Assembly (NCBI GenBank): GCA_900095095.1 | Contig: FMBT01000391.1 | Coordinates: 91,522-155,521, forward strand | DNA length: 64,000 bases | Direction of reading: 5' to 3' | DNA from: Fragilariopsis cylindrus CCMP1102 | Taxonomy: Eukaryota; Bacillariophyta; Bacillariophyceae; Bacillariales; Bacillariaceae | Shown: positions 1 to 9,754 of the stretch, one piece after another | Layout of the letters: each line of letters opens with the position of its first letter | How positions within the stretch are numbered: the first letter of the stretch is position 1 | Notes under the pieces: model-generated | What the model saw: the letters and a program-made list of their open reading frames with translations, nothing else | Database searches by the model: none | What the model was told of the DNA's origin: nothing | Translations under genes and position numbers: made by a program

Positions 1-1
1 T

Positions 2-1849
2 CGTGAGGAACCTAAATTGAAAAATCCTTTCTCATCATCAGTACCGCCGGTGGCACGGGCAGGAACAGAATCAACAGCTAATTTAAATAGTTCTAGGAGT
101 TCAATCTTTGCTGAATTGAATTGTGATTACAACAATGATGATGACTGTAGCATTAATAATAATAACGATAAACAAATGGTTAGATTCGATGAGGATACTA
201 ACTTCGATGAAGAAGAGGGTTATAAAAAGAATGACAGCAAAGATGGTGATGATAATGACAGTAACAGTAGCAGTAACAACAAGAACAATGATGATAATGA
301 AAGAAGTACAGCATTAACAACAGCTAAATCTTTTCTTGTAAAGATTCAACGTAGTCGATATTACATTGGTGGTTTAGTTAATAATGAATTTGTACAATTA
401 GCAATTATATTATTGATTGTTACTAATGCAATTATGATGGGATTAGCAACAATGGATTGGGTAAAAGAAAATCCTGAAGTTTCAAGAATATTTAGAGGAA
501 TCGATAAAGGATTTCTTGTCATATTTACAATAGAAATATCTATGCAATTATATTATTTTGGTATAGCATTATTCCAAGATGGTTGGTTAGTATTTGATTT
601 AGTTATTGTTACTATATCATGGGCATTCGAATCACTCCAAGTTATACGTGCATTTCGGATCTTTCGTGCATTCCGTTTAGTAACAAGAGTTAAACCATTA
701 CGTGATTTAATATTAGCTATCGGACAGGTATTACCAAGAATGACTGCAATTGGTTTTCTGTTGATAATAATATTTTATGTGTTTGCTGTATTGTTTACAG
801 AATTATTTTCTGATCTTGAATTAAGTGCAAATTATTTTAACACATTAGAAGATTCATTATTCACATGTATGCAAATGATGACATTAGAATGGGGTGACGT
901 GACACGTGAAGTAATGGAAGAAACTAATCGATGGTGGGCATGGATACCATTTGTGAGTTATATTGCACTTTCTGGATTTGTTGTATTTAATTTAATTGTT
1001 GCTGTTGTTGTTCAGGCAGTTGCAGCAACAGAAGAAACAGTACGTGCATTAGATGGAATTGAAAGTGATAATCCAATAGATAAATTAAATGAAGCACAAG
1101 AACGGATTGATTTACTCCAGCATCATTTAGATAATATGATGATTGAACAGGAGCATATCCAATCTATGTTAGAAACAATGGCAGGTGAATTTTTAAATTT
1201 AGCATCAGAACGTATGAAAGCTGAGTATCGTGAAACAAAATTAAGAGATGAAATTAATAGAAGGATTGACTATCAAAAGAAAATGGAATCAAAACAAAAA
1301 GAAGAATTTCAACAACAACAACACCAAAATCAAAACCAACAAGAAGGTCAAGATCAAGAACCACAAGCATCTTTAACAGATCGTGAACGAAAAGTATCGG
1401 AACGCAGAGAAAAAGTTGAAGATATGTACCAATCATTATCAAGTTCTGTCTCGTTGCATAATCAATCATTTCACGGGTCAAGTAATGATATTACACGAAC
1501 ACCACGTACAAGACGAAAAAAAGCAGTAATATTTTCGGATAGAACAAAACCAGAAATGGTACGAGATAATTCGGGTACAAGTTTAGTTTCTCGTGATAAA
1601 AGTATTAATAGTCGTGATAAAAGTATTGGTAGTACTGGCGACAATTCTTGTCCTGATGCACTGTTTAAAAATTCACCAAAACGTGATAGAATAACACAAA
1701 GTGCACCAACGAATCGAAAAAAATTAGACCTAAATGCAGCGCAATATAGTACATCAGCAGCAGCCGCAGCACAAGGCCAGAGTGGAAAAGAAAGTATTAA
1801 TAAAGCTAAAGCAGGTTGGAAATCTATGCTTGCTATTAAACAGCTATAA
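2..1849 (+). CDS. Single-domain voltage-gated cation channel (6TM), 5'-partial
   Basis: The frame is open to the left edge of the window (codons before the TTG at 17 are sense), so the true start lies upstream. Counting from 17, six membrane segments are visible: S1 about 125-146, S2 165-182, S3 190-206, S4 208-228 with arginines every third residue (211, 214, 217, 220, 224), S5 242-264 and S6 309-336. The pore loop around 279-297 carries MTLEWGD, recalling the TLE filter of bacterial single-domain Na channels. One repeat of S1-S6 rather than four is the architecture of BacNav and of the single-domain EukCat channels described in diatoms. The N-terminus is Asn/Asp-rich; after S6 comes a probable coiled coil (355-435), which in such tetramers could drive assembly, then a Gln-rich and basic tail. 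No EF-hand is obvious. Role inferred: fast Na/Ca excitability at the plasma membrane. Confidence 0.85.
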   Translation, partial: REEPKLKNPFSSSVPPVARAGTESTANLNSSRSSIFAELNCDYNNDDDCSINNNNDKQMVRFDEDTNFDEEEGYKKNDSKDGDDNDSNSSSNNKNNDDNERSTALTTAKSFLVKIQRSRYYIGGLVNNEFVQLAIILLIVTNAIMMGLATMDWVKENPEVSRIFRGIDKGFLVIFTIEISMQLYYFGIALFQDGWLVFDLVIVTISWAFESLQVIRAFRIFRAFRLVTRVKPLRDLILAIGQVLPRMTAIGFLLIIIFYVFAVLFTELFSDLELSANYFNTLEDSLFTCMQMMTLEWGDVTREVMEETNRWWAWIPFVSYIALSGFVVFNLIVAVVVQAVAATEETVRALDGIESDNPIDKLNEAQERIDLLQHHLDNMMIEQEHIQSMLETMAGEFLNLASERMKAEYRETKLRDEINRRIDYQKKMESKQKEEFQQQQHQNQNQQEGQDQEPQASLTDRERKVSERREKVEDMYQSLSSSVSLHNQSFHGSSNDITRTPRTRRKKAVIFSDRTKPEMVRDNSGTSLVSRDKSINSRDKSIGSTGDNSCPDALFKNSPKRDRITQSAPTNRKKLDLNAAQYSTSAAAAAQGQSGKESINKAKAGWKSMLAIKQL

Positions 1850-1918
1850 AAGAGCGATGGTGATATCTTGATGATGTGAGGAAAGATAGATGTTACTACT
1901 ATTATTCTATCTCAAAAA

Positions 1919-2532
1919 TTAAATTTCTAAATATGCTTCAATTGATTCTTTCATATTATATCCATTATCTTTTAATAATGCAATACAAACAGAATCATCT
2001 TTTTCACCGGTAACATTTTTCATTTTAATGATTGTTGCTTTTTCTAATTCTTCTTTTGATGTTGCACCACCCATCAATTGACTGTCGATATCACGTTCTT
2101 CCTTCCTTCTTAATACAGCACGTTCTATTTGTATATAATGAAAATGGACAAAAACAAAAACGTTAGGGGGTATCTCAAAACAGAACACACGCGTTCTTCT
2201 TTTCTTTATTGTGCTGAGTGCCGAGCTTATGAAAACTCAAGAATGCATCGCATCACATGATCCCATTCTATTCTATCCACGCAATCGCTCGTCGTAAGTC
2301 CAACGATTTATCTATAAAAACTACCCCACGTACCTAATGAAAAATCATCAAGGTCATTACTGTTATTACTGTTGCTATTATTGCTGTATCTCATATAATC
2401 TTCACGTATTTCTACTGGTAGTTTAATTGGTGGTCGTGATGCATCATTTGCAGCTAATCCAATTAATTTCAATTGACATGTTGTTAGATTAGGATAGTCA
2501 AGATTATCGTCGACCATCATGTTCATATTCAT
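1919..2532 (-). CDS. Small protein with UBA-like C-terminus, two exons
   Basis: Two minus-strand frames join cleanly across an intron at 2125-2333 (209 bp): donor GTACGT after 2334, acceptor ATAG before 2124, phase 1. The spliced CDS (2532-2334 plus 2124-1919) is 405 nt, giving 134 residues. The start chosen is the first ATG of a run reading MNMNMM; the downstream ATGs are alternatives. The N-half has an Asn/Ser low-complexity run. The middle (SLERAVLRRKEERD) looks helical. The last 45 residues, ending ALLKDNGYNMKESIEAYLEI, have the spacing of a three-helix UBA/CUE-like fold (a final helix with an asparagine-glycine turn and a hydrophobic C-terminal patch). This is a structural resemblance only; ubiquitin binding is inferred. 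It converges tail-to-tail with the channel gene, 70 bp apart. Confidence 0.6.
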
Positions 2533-3887
2533 AATGATGATGTATGTGTGGCGGTATGCTGTATGCTGTATGCTAATCTTCGTCAGGATCAGTTGTCTCC
2601 CACTCCTTTTTCCCTTTCTCTCTCTCACTCTCTTTCTCTCTCTCCATTCGTTGAGAAGTGTATGTGTTGTGTCGCTTTCTTTTTAGTGTTTTGTGTTGTT
2701 TGCTTTTCTGGTTTTGTTCCTTTCTTCTCAACATACCGTTTTGAGTCGTGTACAAAAAAGTAGAACAAAAACATTTTTTTTTTTTAAATAGACAAAAACA
2801 AAAAACAGTTCTGTTTTCCCCCGAACTCTTTGATGAAAATTCAAAATTGCGGGGGGCAAACCAAATATTACATATCTGCCTTCTTGTTGAAATTGTTGAC
2901 AACTCTGTTGAACAGTGGATGGAGGCCTGATTCCTTTTTTGTCAATTAGGGTTACTAAAGATTGTGAATAATAATTATGAGTGCTAGCTAGTGAGGTTGT
3001 AATTGAAGATGTGAGAAATGATGTGAAGAATGATGTAATGGGCTGTTTGGATTTACTGTTTGAATTGGTTTGCCGTTGCCATTTTTGGTGCACGGGCTGA
3101 TATTCTAACAGAAACTTGTGTGTGAATACCTGTTATCATTGAGTTGTTACACATGATGATGATGTGTACAGTGTGTACATCCAACTTGTTGTTTCAGGCT
3201 CCTTCTCATGCTTCTCATGCGCATGACGGTGATGTATGCAGTGCACATTTTGATAGTACACAGTGCATGCGTTGACCCTGTGTCTCTGCATACACCTTGC
3301 CATACTATTGGCACCACGCATGCTGCTGTTCCTGCTGCTGTCATTTCCTTTCACATAATTGTGTATGAGGCTGCCATTGAAAAATTGTTGTTGTTATTTG
3401 AACATGCCTACTACCTATTGCCATCATAATATCTGTACATGCATATCTTTTGCAGTTTGACATGTTGTTCATGTATATAATGTATCATTGTAGTTTAACA
3501 TGATGATGTATCAGGATGTATACATGGCATCATCTTCTTTGCTCTACCAATGTTGCTGCATACCTGCTGTGTGCTAAGTTCATGTATAATATAAGTGCAC
3601 AGAATAAAAATATAGACTGTATGTGTAGCCCATTCAACATCTGGTTGATTTGCCTATAATGCTGGTTAGGTGCTGTACAGGGTAGTCATCTAGTGTTATG
3701 ATTGCATATTTTACAGAGCCAAAGGCAAAAACGTCTATACAGGCTTTAGGTAAATGTGGGTATTCTTAGTAGTGTTAGTTAACAACTCCGTTGCATCCTC
3801 CATGACAGAAAATGCAGCGGAACTTTATATATAATAATCCCTTCCACATATTTCTACCATTTCAAATATATATTACTGATCTGATTA

Positions 3888-4385
3888 ACAGGATTCAAGC
3901 TATGACTGCCCATGGGCGGCCACCCCCTCTCAAAGGCACACGCTTTCTTATCAAGATAAGATACGCTCTGATTGCTTTGTATGGGCCGCACCTTTGCTAC
4001 AAACTGGGACAATAATAATAGTTTGGAAAGAGCTAAGTGGAATATTCGCGAAGAGGTGCAGGGATCAAACCCGGCACAAAAAATGGTGAAGTGCATGTGC
4101 CTGCGCCATAGATGTTTTGGTTTAAGTACTCAGAATATTTGTCCATCTGTAAGAATCACATAACTACTCTTGTAGTAGTGGAGATGGTGACAACCCACCA
4201 GGTTGATTAATCAGGCCTTGGTCTAACTGGTAATGCGTCGAATCTAGATTCATTTTGACACATCCTTCATCTTTATTTGCACCTCTAAAGATTTTCATCT
4301 TTTTTGGAAATTTCTTTTGAGAATTGATGCGTGTTTTTAACAAGCATAAAATAACACCAAATTCCTTATAGCTTGAATCCTGTTT
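3888..4385. repeat. Candidate ~500-bp MITE with TIRs; tRNA-like B box on minus strand
   Basis: The ends are an inverted pair: AACAGGATTCAAGCTAT at the left and its complement ATAGCTTGAATCCTGTT at the right (about 4369-4385). TTAA-type bases sit at or near both ends. Inside, on the minus strand at about 4055-4075, GGGTTTGATCCC resembles a pol III B box (one mismatch), and TGGCGCAGGCAC 35 bases upstream resembles a degenerate A box. The segment could therefore be a tRNA-derived SINE or a MITE that captured one. No coding capacity seen. Confidence 0.35.
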
Positions 4386-4830
4386 TAACTAAGGTGGGTG
4401 ATAACAGTGGGATAAATAATACACATCATGATGTATTACAGTAGTAGCAGCAGTAACATATTCCATCATGGTGAATGCATAGTCTCTAGAAGTATTTTTC
4501 GGTATGACCAAAGAATTGACAAGGCAGCCTGATCTGATTTACTGTAGCTAAAGCTAGCTCATATGTATGTATGTACTTTGAAGTATGTATGTATGTTTGG
4601 ATCGTGTTACATGTAGGAGTAAGACACAAGTAACGAGTGAATAACTGACTAAGAACTGACCATACGAGCAGATACGCACCACTGCTAATGAGCAACTAAG
4701 CTCACACTTCTAATAAACACTATTAATATTTGCATACTAATGAAGGAACTTCACGATACATACCCTGTCTTTTTTTCTTTTTTGCTAAGATACAGTACAC
4801 TACTATGATTTTGAATGAGTAGAATCGAGT

Positions 4831-4990
4831 CAAGTTGTGTACCAAAAAAGTAGAAAACAAAAAAGCAGAAAGAAGCAAAGTTTACACCCAAACTACATAC
4901 TAAAAAGCTAAACTCAAGATTAAATTACCCCCCCCCCCCCATCCCGCCCTCGTTCGACCATTGATTTTTGATTTGTTCGTTGTACACTGT
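4831..4990 (+). repeat. Diverged copy of the eIF4A-III 5' flank
   Basis: The order of motifs (TGTACCAAAAAAGTAGAAAACAAAAAAGC, then an AAGCTAAA block, then a C-only run of about 13, then TCGTTCG and TTTTTGATTTG) is repeated at 5598-5800. The two blocks lie about 780 bp apart in the same orientation. Kept here as a diverged direct duplication. Confidence 0.5.
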
Positions 4991-5597
4991 ATGTAAATTA
5001 TACAAAAATAGTTGGCTTAAATCACAATAGCAGTGAATTATCTCAAGCCTTATTGATGTCCACTTTCTTTCCAGCTCTAAGAATATTGTTGGGTTTGCTA
5101 GATTTTTAGGTCTATTGGTGGATATGTGTCTAGATGAAATGAACATGACATGGCCCAAGGCAAAGAACCTTCTGTGGAAGGAGCAAAAAATTCAATGTGA
5201 AGATAGGGTTGACATTAAGTTCAGCTGGCTTCACAACTAGGAAGAACAGGATGGTTTTCCCACTATGACCAAGAAACTGGAGTGTGTGAAAAAACCACGA
5301 AGAGTGCCTCTCCAGCTGGTTGTTAGTTACATGCATTTTATACAATATTTATGATTTTATTCATGACTAGAAGATAAATCAAGGATACCTATGATATGTG
5401 TGCAAGCCGAGGGAACTGATGTTCTACTACTAATACCCTTCTACCCAGGAACCATGCATGCATGCATGCATGCATGTGTGTGTTCTTCACTGGCTATCTA
5501 CCTTAAATTGAGGATTATTACCAATCAGGTGCTGTTGAAAATGTGACCCCTTCTAATAGGTCAGGAGCAATAGAAATAGGAACTAAATTTCACTCTA

Positions 5598-5800
5598 TTC
5601 GTATACAAAAAAGTACAGTACTGTAGAAAACAAAAAAGCAAGTCAGAAAGAAAGAAGAAAGCAAAGTTTTCCTTCCCCCGAATTAAAACACTCAAAAAAG
5701 CTAAAATCAAAATCTTTTTAAAATTACCAGCGCGCCCCCCCCCCCCCTCCTCGTTTCGTTCGCACAGTAGATTTTTTGATTTGTCATTTGATTTGTATAC
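5598..5800 (+). repeat. Second copy of the promoter-like block, next to eIF4A-III
   Basis: Same order of elements as at 4831-4990: TACAAAAAAGTA, GAAAACAAAAAAGCA, AAAAAGCTAAAATC, a C-run at about 5737-5750, CTCGTTTCGTTCG, TTTTTTGATTTG. It ends about 230 bp before the ATG at 6035, so it probably lies in the promoter or 5' UTR of that gene. Confidence 0.5.
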
Positions 5801-6034
5801 GCACGCTACGGTAACCAATCAAATCAAAAAAAAAAGTTAAACGCACAAAGGCAAGGCAACATCGCGAACAGAACTGAGAACTATCAACACAAACAAGCAA
5901 AGAGGGAACAAACAACAAAACCTTTCCGTCCAACCAGGATAACAACAGCAACAACAGCAACAACAACAGTACACAACAAGAACAAGAACAAATAATCAAT
6001 AATAGTACTGATACAAGATACAAGATATACAATC

Positions 6035-7531
6035 ATGCCAAAATCAAAAGGAGGAGGAGGAACAGCAGGTGGACGAAAATCTCGTCGAAATGATGAGGCA
6101 CCATATGAAAGTGGCGAAATCAATGAAGAAGCACTAAAATCACAACGAGGAGGAGGAGGATCTGGTGGTAATAAAAATCAGCCACCACTAAAATCACAAC
6201 GAGGAAATAAAGATCGTAGTACTAATCGTGATAATCGTGATCGGCAACAACGCCGTCCTGGTCGTGATAGTCTTGATTATCATCGTGATAATAATACTAA
6301 AGATAATCGACGTAATAGAAATAATAATAAGGGTGCCAGAAATAATAATAATAACAATACTAGAAAGAATTTGGAGAATGATATTAATACACCATGTTTG
6401 ACCTTTGATGATATGAAATTAAAAGATGATTTATTAAAAGGTATATATGCCTATGGATTTGAAAAACCATCTGCAATCCAACAACGTGCCATTAAACCTA
6501 TTGTATTAGGACGGGATGTGATTGCACAATCACAATCGGGTACCGGAAAGACCGCAGTTTTTTCCATTGCCTCATTGCAATTATTAGATACCTCCTCCTC
6601 ACGGGACGTACAGGTATTAGTATTAAGTCCCACACGTGAATTAGCAGAACAATCCCAACGTGTGATGCAAAGTCTGGGTGATTTTATGAATGTGAATTGT
6701 CATGCCTGTATTGGTGGTAAGTCATTAGGACTTGATATAAAAGAATTAGAAAGAGGGGGTGTACAAATCGTATCTGGTACACCTGGACGGGTCTATGATT
6801 TAATTAAACGAAATAATTTAAAAATGGATCGATTGAAATTAATGATATTAGATGAAGCCGATGAAATGTTATCACGTGGTTTTAAAGATCAAATTTATGA
6901 TATTTATCGTTTCTTACCACCCTCGTGTCAAGTTGTATTAATGAGCGCAACACTACCATCCACTGTATTAGAAATGACTACCAAATTTATGAATGATCCA
7001 ATTAAAATTTTAGTGAAAAGAGATGAATTAACATTAGAAGGTATATCTCAATTTTTTATATCGGTATCGAAAGAAGAATGGAAATTTGATACATTATGTG
7101 ATTTATATGATACCATGACAATTACACAAGCTGTAATCTTTTGTAATACGAAACAAAAAGTGGATTGGTTAGCAACTAAATTAAAAGAAAATAATTTTAC
7201 TGTTTCCTCCATCCATGGTGATTTAGATCAAGATCAACGTGATAAAGTAATGGAGGAATTCCGTTCGGGATCATCACGTGTATTAATTGCCACTGACTTA
7301 TGGGGACGTGGTATTGATGTCCAACAAGTAAGTTTAGTTATATGTTATGATCTACCAAGTAATCGTGAATTATATATACATAGAATTGGTCGTTCGGGAC
7401 GATTTGGTCGGAAAGGTATAGCAATTAATTTTGTCAAAGATGGTGATGATACAAGACTCCTTAAGGATATAGAACAATTTTATTCTACACAAATTGATGA
7501 AATGCCTGCTAATATTGGTGATTTAATCTAA
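6035..7531 (+). CDS. EIF4A3: DEAD-box RNA helicase eIF4A-III (exon junction complex)
   Basis: A complete 498-residue frame. All helicase motifs are present: Q motif ([10 protein letters not shown], 141-150), motif [11 protein letters not shown] (164-173), Ia PTREL (199-203), TPGR (249-252), DEAD (273-276), SAT (304-306), motif [11 protein letters not shown] (419-428), motif [10 protein letters not shown] (449-456). The C-terminus ending [16 protein letters not shown] is the eIF4A-III/FAL1 signature and separates it from eIF4A-I. Family role: ATP-dependent RNA clamp of the exon junction complex in the nucleus, used in splicing-linked mRNA quality control. The family is normally about 400-410 residues; here an Arg/Gly/Asn-rich N-terminal extension of about 115 residues precedes the Q motif. 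Motif V has WGRGID where WARGLD is usual. No intron. Confidence 0.93.
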   Translation: MPKSKGGGGTAGGRKSRRNDEAPYESGEINEEALKSQRGGGGSGGNKNQPPLKSQRGNKDRSTNRDNRDRQQRRPGRDSLDYHRDNNTKDNRRNRNNNKGARNNNNNNTRKNLENDINTPCLTFDDMKLKDDLLKGIYAYGFEKPSAIQQRAIKPIVLGRDVIAQSQSGTGKTAVFSIASLQLLDTSSSRDVQVLVLSPTRELAEQSQRVMQSLGDFMNVNCHACIGGKSLGLDIKELERGGVQIVSGTPGRVYDLIKRNNLKMDRLKLMILDEADEMLSRGFKDQIYDIYRFLPPSCQVVLMSATLPSTVLEMTTKFMNDPIKILVKRDELTLEGISQFFISVSKEEWKFDTLCDLYDTMTITQAVIFCNTKQKVDWLATKLKENNFTVSSIHGDLDQDQRDKVMEEFRSGSSRVLIATDLWGRGIDVQQVSLVICYDLPSNRELYIHRIGRSGRFGRKGIAINFVKDGDDTRLLKDIEQFYSTQIDEMPANIGDLI

Positions 7532-8018
7532 AAGTTAGAAATTTGAAATTGAGTTTGAATGAATGGTAGGAGGAGGTACGGTAGATACAGTAATTGTTAT
7601 ACATACAATCCAATGTGTGGTACATATCGGATGGTAAGGAAGACAGGCAAGCTAAACGAACGAGAAAAAAAAACATAAAAAAAAAAATAATTATACACAC
7701 AAAAGCAAAGCAATCAAATCAAATCAAGTAAAATCAATTTATCATTACCAGCAGCATCAATCACCATTGTCACAACTACTAGTACGAGCAATAGATCACT
7801 TCCTTTCTTTCCTTCGAATTAGTTAGTTAGTTAGTTTTGTCTTCTACTAATATCTTAAAAAGCTTAGGTAGTTTTCGTGTTTGTTTTGAATACTAGACAA
7901 ACTTAAGTTTCGTTTGTACCCTGTTGTAAACGAGATTTCTTACTAGCTAGCTAGCTAGCTCTGCTATTATCTAAAGTATTTATCGCCTTATCTTATCTCG
8001 TCTTATATCTTTTCTTAG
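7532..8018. other. Convergent intergenic region
   Basis: 487 bp between the 3' ends of the helicase (+) and methyltransferase (-) genes. It contains A-runs, TTAG repeats (about 7818-7834) and a (CTAG)n run (about 7944-7960). Nothing coding seen. Confidence 0.6.
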
Positions 8019-9163
8019 TTAGAAAGTTTTCAAAATATTTTCATAATCTGCTTCTGTTGCTTCATACGCATATTCTTGAAAAGGAATAAGAATATTTGTT
8101 GGATTCTCCTCGTCGTCGTTGTCATCATCTGCTGTTACTGGAGTTGGATCATGATGAATAATTAAATGAATTGGTATAATACCATCTATATATTTTTTTG
8201 AATCACAATCTTTTTTGGAATTACAAAATATGGATATTTGTAAATTATATAAATATAATTTTGTGATCCCTGTCCATGGAGGTTCTCTTTCATCAGTCAA
8301 TTGATTATAACATCCATTTTTTATATTTGTATATAAATCCCATTGAGATTCTCTATTTGCTTGTCCAACAATAAATATACTACTACCAGGGCGTTTCTTA
8401 GATGATTCTTCTTCATCATCTCCACTGACACTGACACTACCAGGGTTCATAAATTTACGACATGTATCCATAATTGGTCGTAATAGATGATAATAATAGG
8501 CAATATCCGAACCTAATACTAAATCAACATATGGTATATCACTATTATCATCTCTCCAATCTAATTTTTTAGTTGTTATCGTAGCTTGAAGATTACTAGT
8601 GTCATTGTCATTTTCATTCTTAGTATTTGCAGTAATAGTTTTTGTAATAATTCAATTGCATCATTATCATATTCTGTTATAATACAGTTACAACTTTTTT
8701 CTGCAGCGACCATACCAGCTAATCCACGACCTGCACCTAATTCAGCAATATCTTTTCCTTTGGAAAAAACTTTAAATTCATTCGATTGTAATAATATTGC
8801 TGATGCAAATGCTGATAGACAATGTTGACTTGCTAAACTACCATTATTATCTTCATTGATTTCAGGAAATTTTAATATTAATTCATTATTGTCATCATCA
8901 CCTGTGTCACTGTTACGACCGTGAATAGTATTAATTTTAATAAGACTTGATCCTAACTCATTGTCATCTATCGAAGTAGATCGTTCTTCTACGCATGATC
9001 CTAAATCAATATTACCTTCCCAAGAAAGAAGTGTTGATTTTCGATAATCAGTTTTGATTGTATTACTAAGACTATGAACATGACATTCCTGCTTGGTAAA
9101 TATTGAACCAGCAGAGAGAAGAATCACGAATATTATATTCCTTGCATTGACATTCGTCATCAT
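8019..9163 (-). CDS. Lysine methyltransferase family 16-like protein, one frame break
   Basis: Two minus-strand frames (9163-8576 and 8471-8019, the latter open upstream to about 8640) make one protein of about 380 residues once a single base is allowed for at the A5 run (plus-strand T5, 8639-8643). The first part has a hydrophobic N-terminus (FVILLSAG), then the SAM-binding motif I ELGAGRGLAG followed by an acidic position (ITEYDNDAIELL). The second part carries KKLDWRD and VDLVLGSDIAYY, the post-I/II motifs of the METTL21/NNMT-like methyltransferase_16 group, and ends with an acidic loop and a β-strand-like tail. Because both halves keep family motifs in order, I consider it one functional gene with a consensus or allelic error. 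Substrate unknown; related proteins methylate lysines of chaperones, eEF1A or calmodulin. Head-to-head with the PDZ/ANK gene. Confidence 0.7.
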
Positions 9164-9754
9164 ACTGCTTACTACTGCTCTTCTTGTGCTTAAATGTCAG
9201 ATGATATCAGATTTCAGATTTCAGATTTCAGATTTTTCCCTCTTTGTGAAGGAACAAATAAATCAAGGATGAAAAAAAATAAAAAAAATGAACGAAATCA
9301 GCGGCATCGGCATCTGCTTGATGGAAGTCGCCGCCTTTGCGCCGCCCGAGACTCGAGACTCAAAATCTCAGCCAATCACAAAAGCAATTGTTCTTTGCGG
9401 AAGGGTTTGCCAACTAAACAAGAAGCAACACGCGCACAAAGCAACAACGACGTTTTTTTGTTGTTGAAGAAGAGCAAAAAAAAAGGCAAACGTTGCTTCG
9501 CGAACAAGAAAAATCAATCACATATCACATTCAACATCATCATCATCATCATCTTTTATCGTTTATCTTTTATATCAAATCCGCCCTCTCCCTCTCCCAA
9601 CGACTCCATCCATCCTACTATCATCTTGAATGAATCTGCATACCATAAGCAGCCTTTTTCGAAATACAATTTGAATCGAATTGAATTGAAATTCAAAAAT
9701 CAATACCGATTCGATTTCGATTCAATTCAAAAAAACTGGACGACAAAATAAATA
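9164..9754. promoter_or_regulatory. Divergent promoter region
   Basis: 591 bp between the starts of the methyltransferase (-) and PDZ/ANK (+) genes. It has a short tandem CAGATTT array (about 9208-9235) and a CATCATCAT run (about 9536-9551). A 185-codon open frame here lacks any family feature and is taken as chance. Confidence 0.45.

Larger units (their letters stand above)
2533..6034. other. Intergenic, 3.5 kb, repeats but no gene found
   Basis: No convincing exon on either strand. It holds CT/AG simple sequence (about 2615-2645), a TIR-bounded segment (3888-4385), two copies of a promoter-like block ending in a poly-C tract (4831-4990, 5598-5800) with a weaker third relative at 2745-2840, and an (ATGC)n run at 5456-5476. 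The right end is the 5' flank of the eIF4A-III gene. Confidence 0.6.

Noticed and set aside
4211-4260. A-box-like TGGTCTAACTGG on the plus strand
   Set aside because: No B box follows at the right distance, so not a tRNA gene.
8639-8643. Programmed ribosomal frameshifting as the explanation for broken genes
   Set aside because: The sites share no slippery heptamer, stop context or downstream structure; they are different homopolymers in unrelated genes.
9194-9751. 185-codon frame upstream of the PDZ/ANK gene
   Set aside because: Composition is random, it lies in a divergent promoter, and no family motif is visible.
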